From the NCBI GenBank assembly GCA_964604675.1, contig CAZSAT010000010.1, positions 31,907 to 95,906 on the forward strand: 64,000 nt of DNA, in the 5' to 3' direction. The notes below the pieces were generated by a model, which did no database searches, had not been told where the DNA came from, and saw only the letters and a list, made by a program, of their open reading frames with translations. The position numbers and the translations under genes are program-made. This document shows positions 16,912-25,864 of this stretch, one piece after another; the first letter of the stretch is position 1, and every line of letters begins with the position of its first letter. This DNA comes from CAZSAT01 sp964604675 (GTDB taxonomy: Bacteria > Myxococcota_A > UBA796 > CAJQPC01).

Positions 16912-17775
16912 CTATTGCTTCTCGAAGGCTTCGAGATCGAAGCCCCGTGAGCTTCCTGGCTCCATCGCCCACCAGTAGAGGGCGTCAGTGCTGGTGTGCG
17001 CCGCCCACGATCCGTCGGCCGCGAGGGCGATGAACCCCGCGCGCCAGCCGCGCCCCCCGATGCGGTCCAGCAGGCGGCGACACGCTTCGTCGACCGAGAC
17101 CTGCTCCATTTCCATCACGAGCCGCACCGCCATCGCTCCCTCCACGATCTCCTCGCCCACCCCGGTGCAGCTCACCGCGCCCGCCTCGGTCGCGTAGGTC
17201 GCGGCCACGGTCGGCGTGTCGCTGACGCGGTGGGGGCGCTCGTAGCCGCGGCCCCCGGTCGACGTGGCGGCGGCCAGCCGCCCCTTCGCGTCCAGGGCCA
17301 CCGCCCCGACCGTGCCCGTGAGTCCGTCTCTCCGGCGGGTCCATTCGGCACGGGCGGCGGCCGTCTCGTTGTTCCGGAACGGCAACCCGAGGTCTCGGGC
17401 GCGGGCCTCGGCCCCGGCGCCGGCCAGAGTGCGGGAGCCCTCCTCCATCAAGGCCCGCGCCAGGCGCACCGGGTTCGCCAGACCCACCGCGTTGACGACA
17501 CCGCCGAAGCGCTCCCGGTGCCCGTCCATGACGGCCGCACAGAGGCGTGGCACACCGTCCTGTTGGAGCTTGGCGCCCCGACCGGCGTTGAAGAGCGGAT
17601 CGTCCTCGAGGTGGCAGACCGCCTCGGTCACGGCCGTCACGGCGTCCCCGCCGGCCGCCAGGGTCGGCCAGACCTGTTCGCCGATCCGTTCCAGGGCGCC
17701 GTGCAGCTCGCTCGCGCGCCCGTGTGCGTGGCGCCTTCCTGCGCCGCCGTGGATCACCAGCACCGGCTTTTTCAT
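16912..17775 (-). CDS. Isoaspartyl peptidase/L-asparaginase (Ntn hydrolase)
   Basis: 287 residues, the normal size of a plant-type (type III) asparaginase precursor that cleaves itself and then hydrolyses beta-aspartyl peptides or asparagine, repairing damaged proteins. The N-terminal VIHGGAG motif, the conserved NAGRGA segment (about 64-69) and the autocleavage site TGTVGAV are present; the new N-terminal nucleophile should be Thr155. The GGRGYERPHRVSD segment matches the beta-subunit loop. ATG 17775 is chosen over the longer frame because AGAGGGG lies 5 bases upstream and homology starts at MKKPVLVIHGG. It diverges from the HATPase-like gene. Confidence 0.9.
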   Translation of the reverse strand: MKKPVLVIHGGAGRRHAHGRASELHGALERIGEQVWPTLAAGGDAVTAVTEAVCHLEDDPLFNAGRGAKLQQDGVPRLCAAVMDGHRERFGGVVNAVGLANPVRLARALMEEGSRTLAGAGAEARARDLGLPFRNNETAAARAEWTRRRDGLTGTVGAVALDAKGRLAAATSTGGRGYERPHRVSDTPTVAATYATEAGAVSCTGVGEEIVEGAMAVRLVMEMEQVSVDEACRRLLDRIGGRGWRAGFIALAADGSWAAHTSTDALYWWAMEPGSSRGFDLEAFEKQ

Positions 17776-17834
17776 CTCGACCCCTCTCAAGAACATCGGG
17801 CCCGTCCGTTGAGTTGGACATGGAAGCACGAACG

Positions 17835-18653
17835 ATGTCCACCGTCGGCCAGATGAACCTGAAGCCCGCCACCGAGGCCTGGGGCATCGAACGCGTCGAG
17901 GACGTGGCCGAGCGCATGCGCGAGTCAGGCGCGGCCTTCGTCGTGGTCCAGGATGGCGGCGACGGTGCCCGGATCTTCGACGCCGAGGCGGTGTACGCGG
18001 CGAACCCGGACTCGATGCTCGACCTGCTGGCCGGCGGCGTGGACGTGCTGTACGTCGACGCAATGACCGCCGAGGCGGAGCTACCACCGGAGCGCCCGCT
18101 CGCTGTGCGTGAAGGCGCCGAGCTCATCGGCCTGCTGATGGGCGACAAGAAGATCACTGTCGATCCCGAGGAGCAGCGACGCAAGGCGCGCGCCTGGGCG
18201 CTGCCGACGGGAGGTGCCGATGCGCAGGCCGCGGCGATGGATGCCATCCGCGGCGCCATGCCCGTGTTTCGCAAGAAGCGGATCGCGCTGGTGCTCGACG
18301 TCCAGCCCAGCCGTGTCGAAGGCGATGGCTTCCTGGTCCGCGACATCATCGACATGCTGCTCGAGGAGAGCCTGGAGATCCTGCAGCGCTGCGGCGGTGG
18401 AACCGGCGTGCACGTGACGGTGGGTCAGGGCCCCTCGGGCCTCTGGATCGGCGTGGAGGACCACGGCAGCCGCACGACCTTCACCGACGTCGACGCCATC
18501 CTCCACGACGGTCCGAGCGAGGATCCGACGGTGCTCGCCCTGCGTCGGCTGGCTCGGCGGGTCGAGGGCGATGGCGGTGTCATGCGTGTGCAGACCACGC
18601 GGTCCGGCACCCGCTTCATGGTGCGGCTGCCCCTTCCAAGCGCCGACGCGTAG
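17835..18653 (+). CDS. Protein with degenerate HATPase-like C-terminal domain
   Basis: 272 residues, soluble. I do not recognise a named family. Residues 1-95 resemble a CBS-like or vWA-like alpha/beta region (AFVVVQDGGDGARIFDAE). Residues about 135-270 resemble a histidine-kinase ATPase fold in which the N-box is eroded (LLEESLEILQRC) but GLWIGVEDHG and a terminal GTRFMVRLPL strand pair remain. No phospho-acceptor His domain is present, so it may be a pseudokinase or a nucleotide-independent regulator. ATG 17835 with GGAAG 8 bases upstream is preferred; ATG 17820 in the same frame would add five residues. Confidence 0.5.
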   Translation: MSTVGQMNLKPATEAWGIERVEDVAERMRESGAAFVVVQDGGDGARIFDAEAVYAANPDSMLDLLAGGVDVLYVDAMTAEAELPPERPLAVREGAELIGLLMGDKKITVDPEEQRRKARAWALPTGGADAQAAAMDAIRGAMPVFRKKRIALVLDVQPSRVEGDGFLVRDIIDMLLEESLEILQRCGGGTGVHVTVGQGPSGLWIGVEDHGSRTTFTDVDAILHDGPSEDPTVLALRRLARRVEGDGGVMRVQTTRSGTRFMVRLPLPSADA

Positions 18654-18670
18654 CGACACGTCGCAGCGTC

Positions 18671-18688
18671 GCGGGGTAGGCTCCCCGC
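18671..18688. promoter_or_regulatory. Inverted repeat framing a -10-like TAGGCT
   Basis: GCGGGG (18671-18676), TAGGCT (18677-18682) and CCCCGC (18683-18688) form a perfect 6+6 palindrome around the hexamer, one base before the ATG at 18690. It could be an operator overlapping a leaderless promoter, or a hairpin at the very 5' end of the mRNA. Confidence 0.4.
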
Positions 18689-18689
18689 G

Positions 18690-19526
18690 ATGTTGTGGAT
18701 GATGTTGCAGGTGGTCCATGCGTGCGACGCACGGACCGACACCGCCGAGCTCCAGTCGGCCATGGAGCGCGCCGAGGCCGCCTACGGCAGCCTCGATCTC
18801 GAGGGCTTCGCCACGGCCACCAACGACTTCCGTCGCGTGCTGGAGTGCCTGGAGGATCCGGTCACGCGCCCCGTGGCGGCCCAGGTCCACCGGCTGCAGG
18901 GGCTCCGAGCCTTCGTGGATCAAGAGGCCGAGTACGCCAAGCTGGCCTTCGCTGCGGCGCGGGCGATCCAGGGGAGCTACCGCTTCCCCGAGACCCTCAT
19001 CCCGACCGGCAACCCCGTGCTGGTGGTCTACGACGCCGTCCCGCTCACCATGGGCACCTCCCAGACCGTCTCCTCACCCGGCCTGGAGGCGTACTGGGGC
19101 TTCGACGGTCGCACCACCGACCAGCGGCCGGTCAACTGGCCCACGCTGGTGCAACGCTTCGACGGCTCGGGCGCGGTCGCTGACACGGCGTACCTCTGGC
19201 CCGGTGATCCGCTGCCCCTACCGGCCGGAGCGCCGCCCCCCATCCCGTCGCCGCTGCCCGCCCCCGATCCCGCGTCGGCTCCGGCGCCTGCGGAACGCGG
19301 CGGGGCCGGCTCGGTCGTGCTGCTCGGCGGGGCCGTGGGCACGGGTGTGGTGGCCGGAGCCATCTACTACTCGGCCTACCGCGCCTCGCAGAACTTCGAA
19401 GCGCCTGGGCTCAGCGAAGCGCAGGTCCAGGGCTACTACGACAAGGCGCGCTCACGCACGGTGGTCTCCGCCGGTGTCGGCGCGCTCGCGGCGGGCCTGG
19501 GCGTGGGCGCCGTGCTGACCTGGTAG
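18690..19526 (+). CDS. Exported protein with helical body and C-terminal membrane hairpin
   Basis: 278 residues. The N-terminus MLWMMLQVVHA-CD looks like a very short signal peptide without basic residues, possibly lipoprotein-like since Cys follows HA. Residues 15-90 are helical and TPR-like (LQSAMERAEAAYGSLDLEGFATA). About 165-195 is a Pro/Ala-rich linker. Two hydrophobic segments (GSVVLLGGAVGTGVVAGAIYY and TVVSAGVGALAAGLGVGAVL) close the chain, joined by a polar loop. This layout is common in Myxococcota surface proteins of unknown role. The FG-GAP lipoprotein gene starts within ten bases of its stop, so the two form an operon. Confidence 0.6.
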   Translation: MLWMMLQVVHACDARTDTAELQSAMERAEAAYGSLDLEGFATATNDFRRVLECLEDPVTRPVAAQVHRLQGLRAFVDQEAEYAKLAFAAARAIQGSYRFPETLIPTGNPVLVVYDAVPLTMGTSQTVSSPGLEAYWGFDGRTTDQRPVNWPTLVQRFDGSGAVADTAYLWPGDPLPLPAGAPPPIPSPLPAPDPASAPAPAERGGAGSVVLLGGAVGTGVVAGAIYYSAYRASQNFEAPGLSEAQVQGYYDKARSRTVVSAGVGALAAGLGVGAVLTW

Positions 19527-19534
19527 GAGTGCCC

Positions 19535-21223
19535 GTGCTGTTCGCGCTGACCGCCTGTGCATGGCTCACACCGGCCGACCTCGCCGCGAGGTTGGAGCGT
19601 GACTCCGACCAGCCGGGCGGGGACACCGCGGGCTCCGACACCGCGTCGGTCGACTCGGACTGTGCGACCACCTGGTACGCGGACGTCGACGGCGACCAGT
19701 ACGGTGACGAGTCCAGCCCCACCGAGGCCTGTGAACAGCCGGACGGCCACGTGGCCGAGGGGGGCGACTGCGACGACTCGGCCGACTCCGTGAACCCCGA
19801 TGGCGTGGAGGTCTGCGGGAACGGTGTGGACGAGAACTGCCTCGGCGGTGATCAGCTCTGCCTGGAAGGCGAGCGCGAGATCCACGCGATGGGCACGCTC
19901 TATGGGGGGGCGAGCACAGGGGATCAGGCGGGCTTCTGGGTTCGCGCCGGGGACTACGATGCCGACGGACAGGAGGACTGGGTGACCTCCGCGCCCTTCT
20001 CCGATGCCTCCGGCGCAGATGCCGGGGCGGTCTACGTGATGGACGGCACCCTGCAGGCAGCGGCGCCGCTCGCCGGCGAAGCCCTTGCGGCCTTCGTGGG
20101 CGGCGAGGCCGGCGACTTCCTCGGGCACGACGTGGCCTTCACGGGCAGCTTCGACGCCGACTGCGACAGCCTGGCCTTCGGCGGTCCAGGCCACGTGTAC
20201 GGGAGCAACGAGTACGCGGGCTATGCCGGCATCCTCGACTGCGGACTGCTCGGGAACTACGACCTCGGCACCGGCGCAGTCATCGCGTACGGCTTCCAGC
20301 ACACCGAGATCGGGGTGGGGCTGGGGAACGCGCTGGCCGGCGGCCTGGACTACTCGGACCACCCGGCTCGGACCGACGACCTCGCCATCGGTGGCCCGGG
20401 CTACGACGGTCGGGGCGCGGTCTGGGTCGTGTTCAGCGAGGAGACCAACCCCGGCACCTACGACCTCGGTGCCACGGGGCTGAGCGTGCGCTACGACGGG
20501 GACAGCCTGGGCGACTACGCCGGCTACGCGGTCGGCAACCTGGCCGACCACACCGGCGACGGCTTCGACGATCTCGGCGTGGGCGCCACCGGCGCCACCG
20601 GCACCGAGGCTGGCAAGGTGCACGTCGTCGCCGGCGGAGCCTCCTCCACCGGTGTGGCGTCGCTCTCGGATGCGACCCTCACCCTGCACGGTGAACGGGA
20701 CGGGGACCAGCTCGGCTACATCGTCGAGAACCTCGGGGACCTCGACGGCGACGGCTTGCCGGAGTTCGCCACCAGCTCCATCGACGCCGAGAACGACGCG
20801 GGCGTGGTGTACGTGATCCGTGGCACGAACCGCGACCGCGCCTTCGTGGGCTACGCGGCCATCGAGAAGTACGCGCTGGGCACCATCCGTGGCCTGGACG
20901 ACGAGGGGCGCTTCGGCACGTCGGCCGCGGCCGTCGACATCGAGGGCGACGGGCAGGCCGAGCTGCTGGTGGGCGCCACCGAGGAGTGGGCGCAGTCGGA
21001 GCGTGGCGGCGCAGTGTACGTGTTCCACGACCTCGGCGCCGGCACCTGGAGCGCGTCGGATGCGTCGGCCATGGTCTACCGCGACCAGAGCACGGGCATC
21101 TTCGGCTCCAGCCTGGCCGAGGTCAGCACGCCGGCCGGCGGCTCCCGGCTGCTGATCGGGAACATGAACGAAGACGGCGAGGCCTCAGGCTCCGGCGGCG
21201 TGTGGGCCGTGCCGCTCTACTGA
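19535..21223 (+). CDS. Lipoprotein with MopE-type segment and FG-GAP beta-propeller
   Basis: About 562 residues. Two GTG starts compete (19529 and 19535); 19535 is preferred because GGAG ends 5 bases upstream, giving the very short signal MLFALTAC with the lipid Cys at residue 8. Residues 35-110 contain one MopE-type Asp/Cys segment (DVDGDQYGD, GGDCDD, NPDGVEVCGNGVDENC). From about 120 to the end come FG-GAP/integrin-alpha-like blades (AGDYDADGQEDWVTSAP, NLADHTGDGFDDLGVGA, NLGDLDGDGLPEFATSS, AVDIEGDGQAELLVGA), each with a DxDGDG-type calcium loop. Likely an extracellular binding or adhesion protein. It follows the exported helical protein without a gap. Confidence 0.8.
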   Translation: MLFALTACAWLTPADLAARLERDSDQPGGDTAGSDTASVDSDCATTWYADVDGDQYGDESSPTEACEQPDGHVAEGGDCDDSADSVNPDGVEVCGNGVDENCLGGDQLCLEGEREIHAMGTLYGGASTGDQAGFWVRAGDYDADGQEDWVTSAPFSDASGADAGAVYVMDGTLQAAAPLAGEALAAFVGGEAGDFLGHDVAFTGSFDADCDSLAFGGPGHVYGSNEYAGYAGILDCGLLGNYDLGTGAVIAYGFQHTEIGVGLGNALAGGLDYSDHPARTDDLAIGGPGYDGRGAVWVVFSEETNPGTYDLGATGLSVRYDGDSLGDYAGYAVGNLADHTGDGFDDLGVGATGATGTEAGKVHVVAGGASSTGVASLSDATLTLHGERDGDQLGYIVENLGDLDGDGLPEFATSSIDAENDAGVVYVIRGTNRDRAFVGYAAIEKYALGTIRGLDDEGRFGTSAAAVDIEGDGQAELLVGATEEWAQSERGGAVYVFHDLGAGTWSASDASAMVYRDQSTGIFGSSLAEVSTPAGGSRLLIGNMNEDGEASGSGGVWAVPLY

Positions 21224-21227
21224 GCGC

Positions 21228-21980
21228 TCACTCGAAGCGGTAGGCGGAGCCGGCGGTGCACGGGTAGGCCGCCACCTTCTGGTCGACGAGCTGGTCGACG
21301 AGCGGGGTGAGCAAGCGTGTGCGCAGGCTGAGCTGCTCGCGCATCTGGTTGACGAGATCGACCAGGAGCACCACCTTGCCGCCGAAGCCGGGCAGGTGTT
21401 CGAGCACCGCGGCCTCCTCGTCGTAGTCGGAGCCGCACAGGAGCCAGTCCGCCCCCTGGTACCTGCGCTGGGCCATCTGGATCCAGGAAGGATCCGCCCC
21501 GCTGTGGAGGCTGCAGCCGAGGTGGACGAGTCGCCGACCATCGGGGAAGGTGAGCTGCCAGACCAGGGGGGCGCCGCCTCGCGGGAGGCTGGTGCGCCGG
21601 GCCATGCGCCGACCGGCGCGCAGGGGACGGCGGAGGGCGGCGCCGACCTTACGGAGCGCCTCGGTGGGGGTGGCCCAGGGGATCGGCTGGTAGGGCTCGG
21701 CCTCGATCTGCACGCCATCGATCCGGACAGGCGCTTCGTGCGCCGTGAGCGCGCTGCGCCCGAGCCAGTCGAGCACGGACTCGCAGGCGACCACCTCGGG
21801 CGTGGCCTTGTCGCGCACGGCGCGCTCCACGCCGATCGAGCGATCGCAGTCGTACCAGCTGACCAGCGCCACGTCGTCGCCTGGAGGCTCCGCGGGATCG
21901 AAGACGAAGCTTCGACCCGGCCGATCGAGGTGGATGGCGGCCCCGCCGAGGTGGGTGATGCGCAGGTTCCAGAGGCTCAC
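21228..21980 (-). CDS. MBL-fold-like protein lacking the metal motif
   Basis: 250 residues, no signal. The first strands (LRITHLGGAAIHLDRPGRSFVFDPAE) match the UlaG/RomA-like metallo-beta-lactamase fold (ITHLGHA...VLVDP), but the HxHxDH metal motif is absent; the corresponding strand reads ALVSWYDCD. The later LVHLGCSLHSGAD and WLLCGSDYDEEA keep the fold pattern. It is probably a catalytically dead or re-purposed member. The GTG start at 21980 has TTAGCC 7 bases upstream, and the divergent subtilisin gene begins only 22 bases away, so one short region drives both. The end is convergent with the FG-GAP gene (4-base gap). Confidence 0.55.
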   Translation of the reverse strand: MSLWNLRITHLGGAAIHLDRPGRSFVFDPAEPPGDDVALVSWYDCDRSIGVERAVRDKATPEVVACESVLDWLGRSALTAHEAPVRIDGVQIEAEPYQPIPWATPTEALRKVGAALRRPLRAGRRMARRTSLPRGGAPLVWQLTFPDGRRLVHLGCSLHSGADPSWIQMAQRRYQGADWLLCGSDYDEEAAVLEHLPGFGGKVVLLVDLVNQMREQLSLRTRLLTPLVDQLVDQKVAAYPCTAGSAYRFE

Positions 21981-21987
21981 CTCCTGC

Positions 21988-21996
21988 GGCTAACCT
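21988..21996. promoter_or_regulatory. Shared divergent -10 element, GGCTAACCT
   Basis: The 22 bases between the GTG of the MBL-like gene (21980, minus) and the GTG of the subtilisin gene (22003, plus) contain TAACCT (21991-21996, plus; 6-base spacer) and TTAGCC (21988-21993, minus; 7-base spacer). Two overlapping leaderless promoters would compete for RNA polymerase. Inference from spacing only. Confidence 0.4.
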
Positions 21997-22002
21997 CTCC
22001 GG

Positions 22003-23490
22003 GTGCTGTGCAGCCTGCTGATGGTCGTCCACGCCTCCGATACCGGACTGGCGGGCCTCGACGCGCTCGACCTCGTGCGGGTGGACGACCCCGATCATCC
22101 CGACGCCATCGCGCGCTCGGCGACCGGTGCGGTGCTGTCCGCGCCGCCCGAGTCCGGATCGTGGTCGCGCGAGGTCGTGCCCGGCGTCGACGCCTACCAG
22201 GCCCACGAGGCGGTCACGGCGATCGCCGCAGAGCCCTGGCACGAGGCGGGGTTCACGGGGGCCGGGGTGTCGGTCGCCGTGTTCGATCTGCAGTGGTTCG
22301 GCAGCGACCTGGTGCCCGAGGAGCTCGGCGACGTGGCCACGTGGGACTGCTGGGCGCACGCGAGGTGCACGGTCGAGATGGACAACCTGCGGCCGCGCTT
22401 CGCCTACGAGAACGGGAACCACGGGGTGGCCTGCGCCGAGGTGGTTCGCGACCTCGCGCCCGACGCGGATCTCCACCTGGTGAGGGTGAACGGGCGCACC
22501 ACCTTCGAGAACGCCGCCGCCTGGGCGATCCGCGAGGGCATCGACGTGGTGTCGATGTCCCTGTCGTTCTACGCCGACAGCTTCCACGACGGCACGGGTC
22601 CGGTGAACGCCATCGCAGAGGATCTGGCCGACGCGGGCGTGCTCGTGACGGTGAGCGCCGGGAACTCCGCGCGTGGACACTGGCAGGAGCGCTTCTCCGA
22701 CGCCGATGCGGATGGCCTGCACGGCTTCCCGTGGGGATCCGAGTACCTGCCGATCTATCTGGAGGCCGGGGGCACCCGGAAGATCACCGTGATGTGGGAC
22801 GAGTTCGGTCGCTGCGGCGAGACCGACCTCGACGTGCGGGTCTACCGTGGCGATGGCGCCCTGCTCGATCGCTCCGAGGGCGTGCAGGCGGGTGGGAGTG
22901 GGTGTGAGCCGGTCGAGCGCGTGAACCCCCAGGTGGACGACGACGGCTGGGTCTACCTCCAGATCGAGCGGGTCGCCGGGGGTGGTGACGTCCGCTTCGA
23001 CGTGCTGACCCGCGCCGGGGACGTGTACCAGTCCATGGCCGGTGGCTCCACGGCGGACCCGGCGAGCCACCCGGGGTCCTGGACTGTCGGGGCGGTCGCG
23101 GGCACGGGGTACCTGGACAACGGAGCGGAGTCGTTCTCGTCGTATGGGCCGACCAACGGCGGCGAGCCCAAGCCCGACATCGCGGCCCCCGACGGGGTGA
23201 GCGGCAGCGCCTATGGCGCACGGGGCTTCTACGGCACCTCGGCCTCGGCGCCGGTCGCGGCGGCCGCTGCCGCTCTGGTGCTCAGTCGGTACGAAGGGCT
23301 GACCCCGCGCGAGGCGGCGGACAAGCTCGAGAGCTGGGCGATGAGCGATGGCGCCGTGTTCGAGGGCCCTGACCAGGCCTACGGCGCGGGAAAGCTCCGC
23401 CTCCCCCCGCCCGACGCGAGCGGAGGCTGTGGCGCCGGTCTGTTCTACGCCGTGCTGCTGCTGCCCCTTGGCGTGCTGGGCCGCCGATGA
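22003..23490 (+). CDS. Secreted subtilisin-family serine protease with MYXO-CTERM-like tail
   Basis: 495 residues. The short signal MLCSLLMVVHA-SD starts at GTG 22003; an in-frame TAA at 21991 excludes a longer one. The S8 catalytic triad can be read as D95 (VAVFDLQ), H140 (NGNHGVAC) and S413 (GTSASAP). A PPC-like beta domain (about 250-345, ITVMWDEFGRCGETDLDVRVYRG) is inserted between the His and Ser parts. The C-terminus GGCGAG, a hydrophobic run and terminal RR match a MYXO-CTERM sorting tail, which myxosortase is thought to process for surface anchoring. A signal and a sorting tail place it on the outer surface. Likely substrate: extracellular protein. Confidence 0.85.
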   Translation: MLCSLLMVVHASDTGLAGLDALDLVRVDDPDHPDAIARSATGAVLSAPPESGSWSREVVPGVDAYQAHEAVTAIAAEPWHEAGFTGAGVSVAVFDLQWFGSDLVPEELGDVATWDCWAHARCTVEMDNLRPRFAYENGNHGVACAEVVRDLAPDADLHLVRVNGRTTFENAAAWAIREGIDVVSMSLSFYADSFHDGTGPVNAIAEDLADAGVLVTVSAGNSARGHWQERFSDADADGLHGFPWGSEYLPIYLEAGGTRKITVMWDEFGRCGETDLDVRVYRGDGALLDRSEGVQAGGSGCEPVERVNPQVDDDGWVYLQIERVAGGGDVRFDVLTRAGDVYQSMAGGSTADPASHPGSWTVGAVAGTGYLDNGAESFSSYGPTNGGEPKPDIAAPDGVSGSAYGARGFYGTSASAPVAAAAAALVLSRYEGLTPREAADKLESWAMSDGAVFEGPDQAYGAGKLRLPPPDASGGCGAGLFYAVLLLPLGVLGRR

Positions 23491-23527
23491 TCGAGCTTCG
23501 CGGTACGCTGGGCGCTGTGGAGGTCCG

Positions 23528-25831
23528 ATGACGCTGCTCTTCGCTGTGCTCGCATGCAAGGGCGACGACGGCGGTTCTGGGTTCGAGCTCGAGCTCTTCG
23601 AAGACGCCCACCTCCCCGAGAGCGTCACACCCGCTTCGGCCGTGGGCTTCGGCGCGCTCAGCATCCCGGTGCGCGTGGTGAACGCCTACGGCGCCTCGGT
23701 CGGTGGCGACAGCGTCACCGTCGAGCTGTCGGGGCCCGGGCTGGGCACCAGCTCGCAGACCCTGGACCCCGACGCGCTCGGCCTGGCCGTCGCCGTGGTC
23801 GGCGAAGGAGCCGCCCAGGCGGTGACCGCCACCGTCACCGGCTCCTCGTATGGCAACAGCGATCCCGTGGACAGCTACCTGTTGGGCCCCGGCCGGTCGC
23901 TCGATCTGCTGCCCTCGTTCCTGCTCGAAGGCGAGCCGTCGCATCTCGTGGCCGCGCCCGGTGGCATGGGCGTGGTCATCGGCTCCGAGGTCTGGTGGCA
24001 GCCCGCCGTGGTGGGAGCTGCGCCGCAGCGCATGCTGTCGGTGCCGTCGGAGCTCGAGGGCGCGTGGGGCTCCGACCTCGATCAGGACGGGGCCACCGAC
24101 CTGGTCGTCTGGAACGCCGAGGCGGTCTACCTCCTACGCGGTCACGGGTCCGGAGGCTACGCCTGGGGCGCTGGCTTCCAGCCCACCACCGGCGCCATCA
24201 CGTGGGTCGCCGTGGGCGACGTGGACGACAACGGCGTGCGCGACATCGCCGTGGTCTACGAAGCGTCGGGCGTGACCGGGGTCAGCACGCTCCTCAACGA
24301 CGGGCTGTGGCGCTTCACCGCGCGCTCCAACCTCGAGCTGACCGCCGACCCGATCGTGTCGGCCGCAGTGGGACGCTTCGCGCCCGAGGGCGCGTCGGGG
24401 CTCGCCGTACACACCTCCTCCGGCAACATCGATCGCTACGGCTGGATCGACGGCCGCTGGGTGAGCCAGGGCCAGGACCTGTCGGTGAAGCTGAGCAACG
24501 GGCTGTTGATGCCGTCGCACGACCTGAACGGTGATCTGGTCGACGAGCTCGTGCTGGTGGCCCCCGACGACGGCACCGAGGCGGCGCGCGATCTGCTCCT
24601 CATCGACATGAACGACGGTCCTCGCACCTACGCGCTGGCCTACGAGAGCTTCCACATGACCTTCGCCGACCTCACGGGCGACCTGGTCGACGACCTCGTG
24701 ATGGTGGACCGCGGCTCGGATGGCCCCCGTGTGGGCGTGATCACGCAGAGCGACGCGGGCTTCAACCACCGCACCCTGGCGCTGCTCCGCGACACGGGCC
24801 CGGTGGCGGCTGGACGGTTGGAGTCCAGCGACCTGCTCGCCGATGTGGCCGTCGGTCTGGACCACCTGCAGCTCTTCCCGGGCGCCGAGAACGAGAGCGG
24901 CTGGACCCTGGCGGAGCCCTCCTACACCAGCTGGGCGACCGACGCCTTGGCGCCGGTCCGCGTGGGCGACTGGGACGCGGACGGAGTGGCGGAGGTCCTC
25001 ACCGTGAGAGAGCGCGACGACGGCGACGGCGAGGCCGCGGCGCTCACGCGCCTCGCGTTCTCCTATGACCCTCACAGCGGGGAGCTGGGCCTCATCCACC
25101 AGGACTCCGTGGTGGTCGATGGGGTCGACCCGGACGCCACGGCGGTGGGCCTCGATCTGGCCATCTGCGACGACCGCGCCTGGTTGCTGGTCGACGATGG
25201 CGGGCAGAGCGTCCTGTACGGCGTCGCGCTTCAGGGGCACGGCTACCTCGACGCGGTCGCGGATCCTGTCGCCCTCTCCGGCCAGGACCTGGTGGCCTGC
25301 GGGCTCTTCGAGGACGGGGACGTGGCGGTCTCCGGCGAGGACGGCGACGTGGACATCTACGCCTTCGGCGAGTCCGACGAGCCCCTGGGCGGGGCCACCC
25401 TCGGAGACGTGTTCGACATCGTCGGGCAACGGGCGGATGGCGAGCCGGCCCAGGTGGTCGGCTGTGCGACCGCCGGCTGCAGCGTGCACGTGGTCGACCT
25501 CGACGGCGACGGCACCGAGGAGCTCGTGAAGGGTGGGGAGTCGCTCGAGGTCGAGGCCTTCGGAACCACCTGGACCGCGGCGGTCTCGGGGGTCGCCGGA
25601 TCGCTGGACATCGACGGCGACGGCCAGCGCGATGCCAGCGTGACCGACCTCGCCCACGGCGACATCGCCGTGTTGGCCACGCTCGCGGGGGGCCTGGGCC
25701 CTGTGCTCATCTACCGGTGGGAGCGGGAGGTCGGTGGACCGCTCGGCCTGGTGGACATCGACCGGGACGGGTCACCGGAGGTCGTCGCCGAGGGCGTGAA
25801 CGGCTCCCTGGTGCACACCCCGGTCGACTGA
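23528..25831 (+). CDS. FG-GAP repeat lipoprotein
   Basis: 767 residues from ATG 23528, chosen because GGAGG lies just upstream and MTLLFAVLAC gives a lipobox; the open frame upstream overlaps the protease gene and is not coding. An Ig-like domain (about 30-115) is followed by at least eight propeller-type repeats with Asp-rich calcium loops (DLDQDGATDLVVW, DVDDNGVRDIAVVY, DLTGDLVDDLVMVDRG, DWDADGVAEVLTVRE, DLDGDGTEELVKGG, DIDGDGQRDASVTD, DIDRDGSPEVVAEG). These resemble VCBS/FG-GAP proteins on cell surfaces. It is 37 bases downstream of the protease on the same strand, with its own TACGCT about 20 bases before the start. Ligand unknown. Confidence 0.8.
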   Translation: MTLLFAVLACKGDDGGSGFELELFEDAHLPESVTPASAVGFGALSIPVRVVNAYGASVGGDSVTVELSGPGLGTSSQTLDPDALGLAVAVVGEGAAQAVTATVTGSSYGNSDPVDSYLLGPGRSLDLLPSFLLEGEPSHLVAAPGGMGVVIGSEVWWQPAVVGAAPQRMLSVPSELEGAWGSDLDQDGATDLVVWNAEAVYLLRGHGSGGYAWGAGFQPTTGAITWVAVGDVDDNGVRDIAVVYEASGVTGVSTLLNDGLWRFTARSNLELTADPIVSAAVGRFAPEGASGLAVHTSSGNIDRYGWIDGRWVSQGQDLSVKLSNGLLMPSHDLNGDLVDELVLVAPDDGTEAARDLLLIDMNDGPRTYALAYESFHMTFADLTGDLVDDLVMVDRGSDGPRVGVITQSDAGFNHRTLALLRDTGPVAAGRLESSDLLADVAVGLDHLQLFPGAENESGWTLAEPSYTSWATDALAPVRVGDWDADGVAEVLTVRERDDGDGEAAALTRLAFSYDPHSGELGLIHQDSVVVDGVDPDATAVGLDLAICDDRAWLLVDDGGQSVLYGVALQGHGYLDAVADPVALSGQDLVACGLFEDGDVAVSGEDGDVDIYAFGESDEPLGGATLGDVFDIVGQRADGEPAQVVGCATAGCSVHVVDLDGDGTEELVKGGESLEVEAFGTTWTAAVSGVAGSLDIDGDGQRDASVTDLAHGDIAVLATLAGGLGPVLIYRWEREVGGPLGLVDIDRDGSPEVVAEGVNGSLVHTPVD

Positions 25832-25864
25832 CGGGTTAAGCCGGCCGCCGTCCCAGGAGGACCG

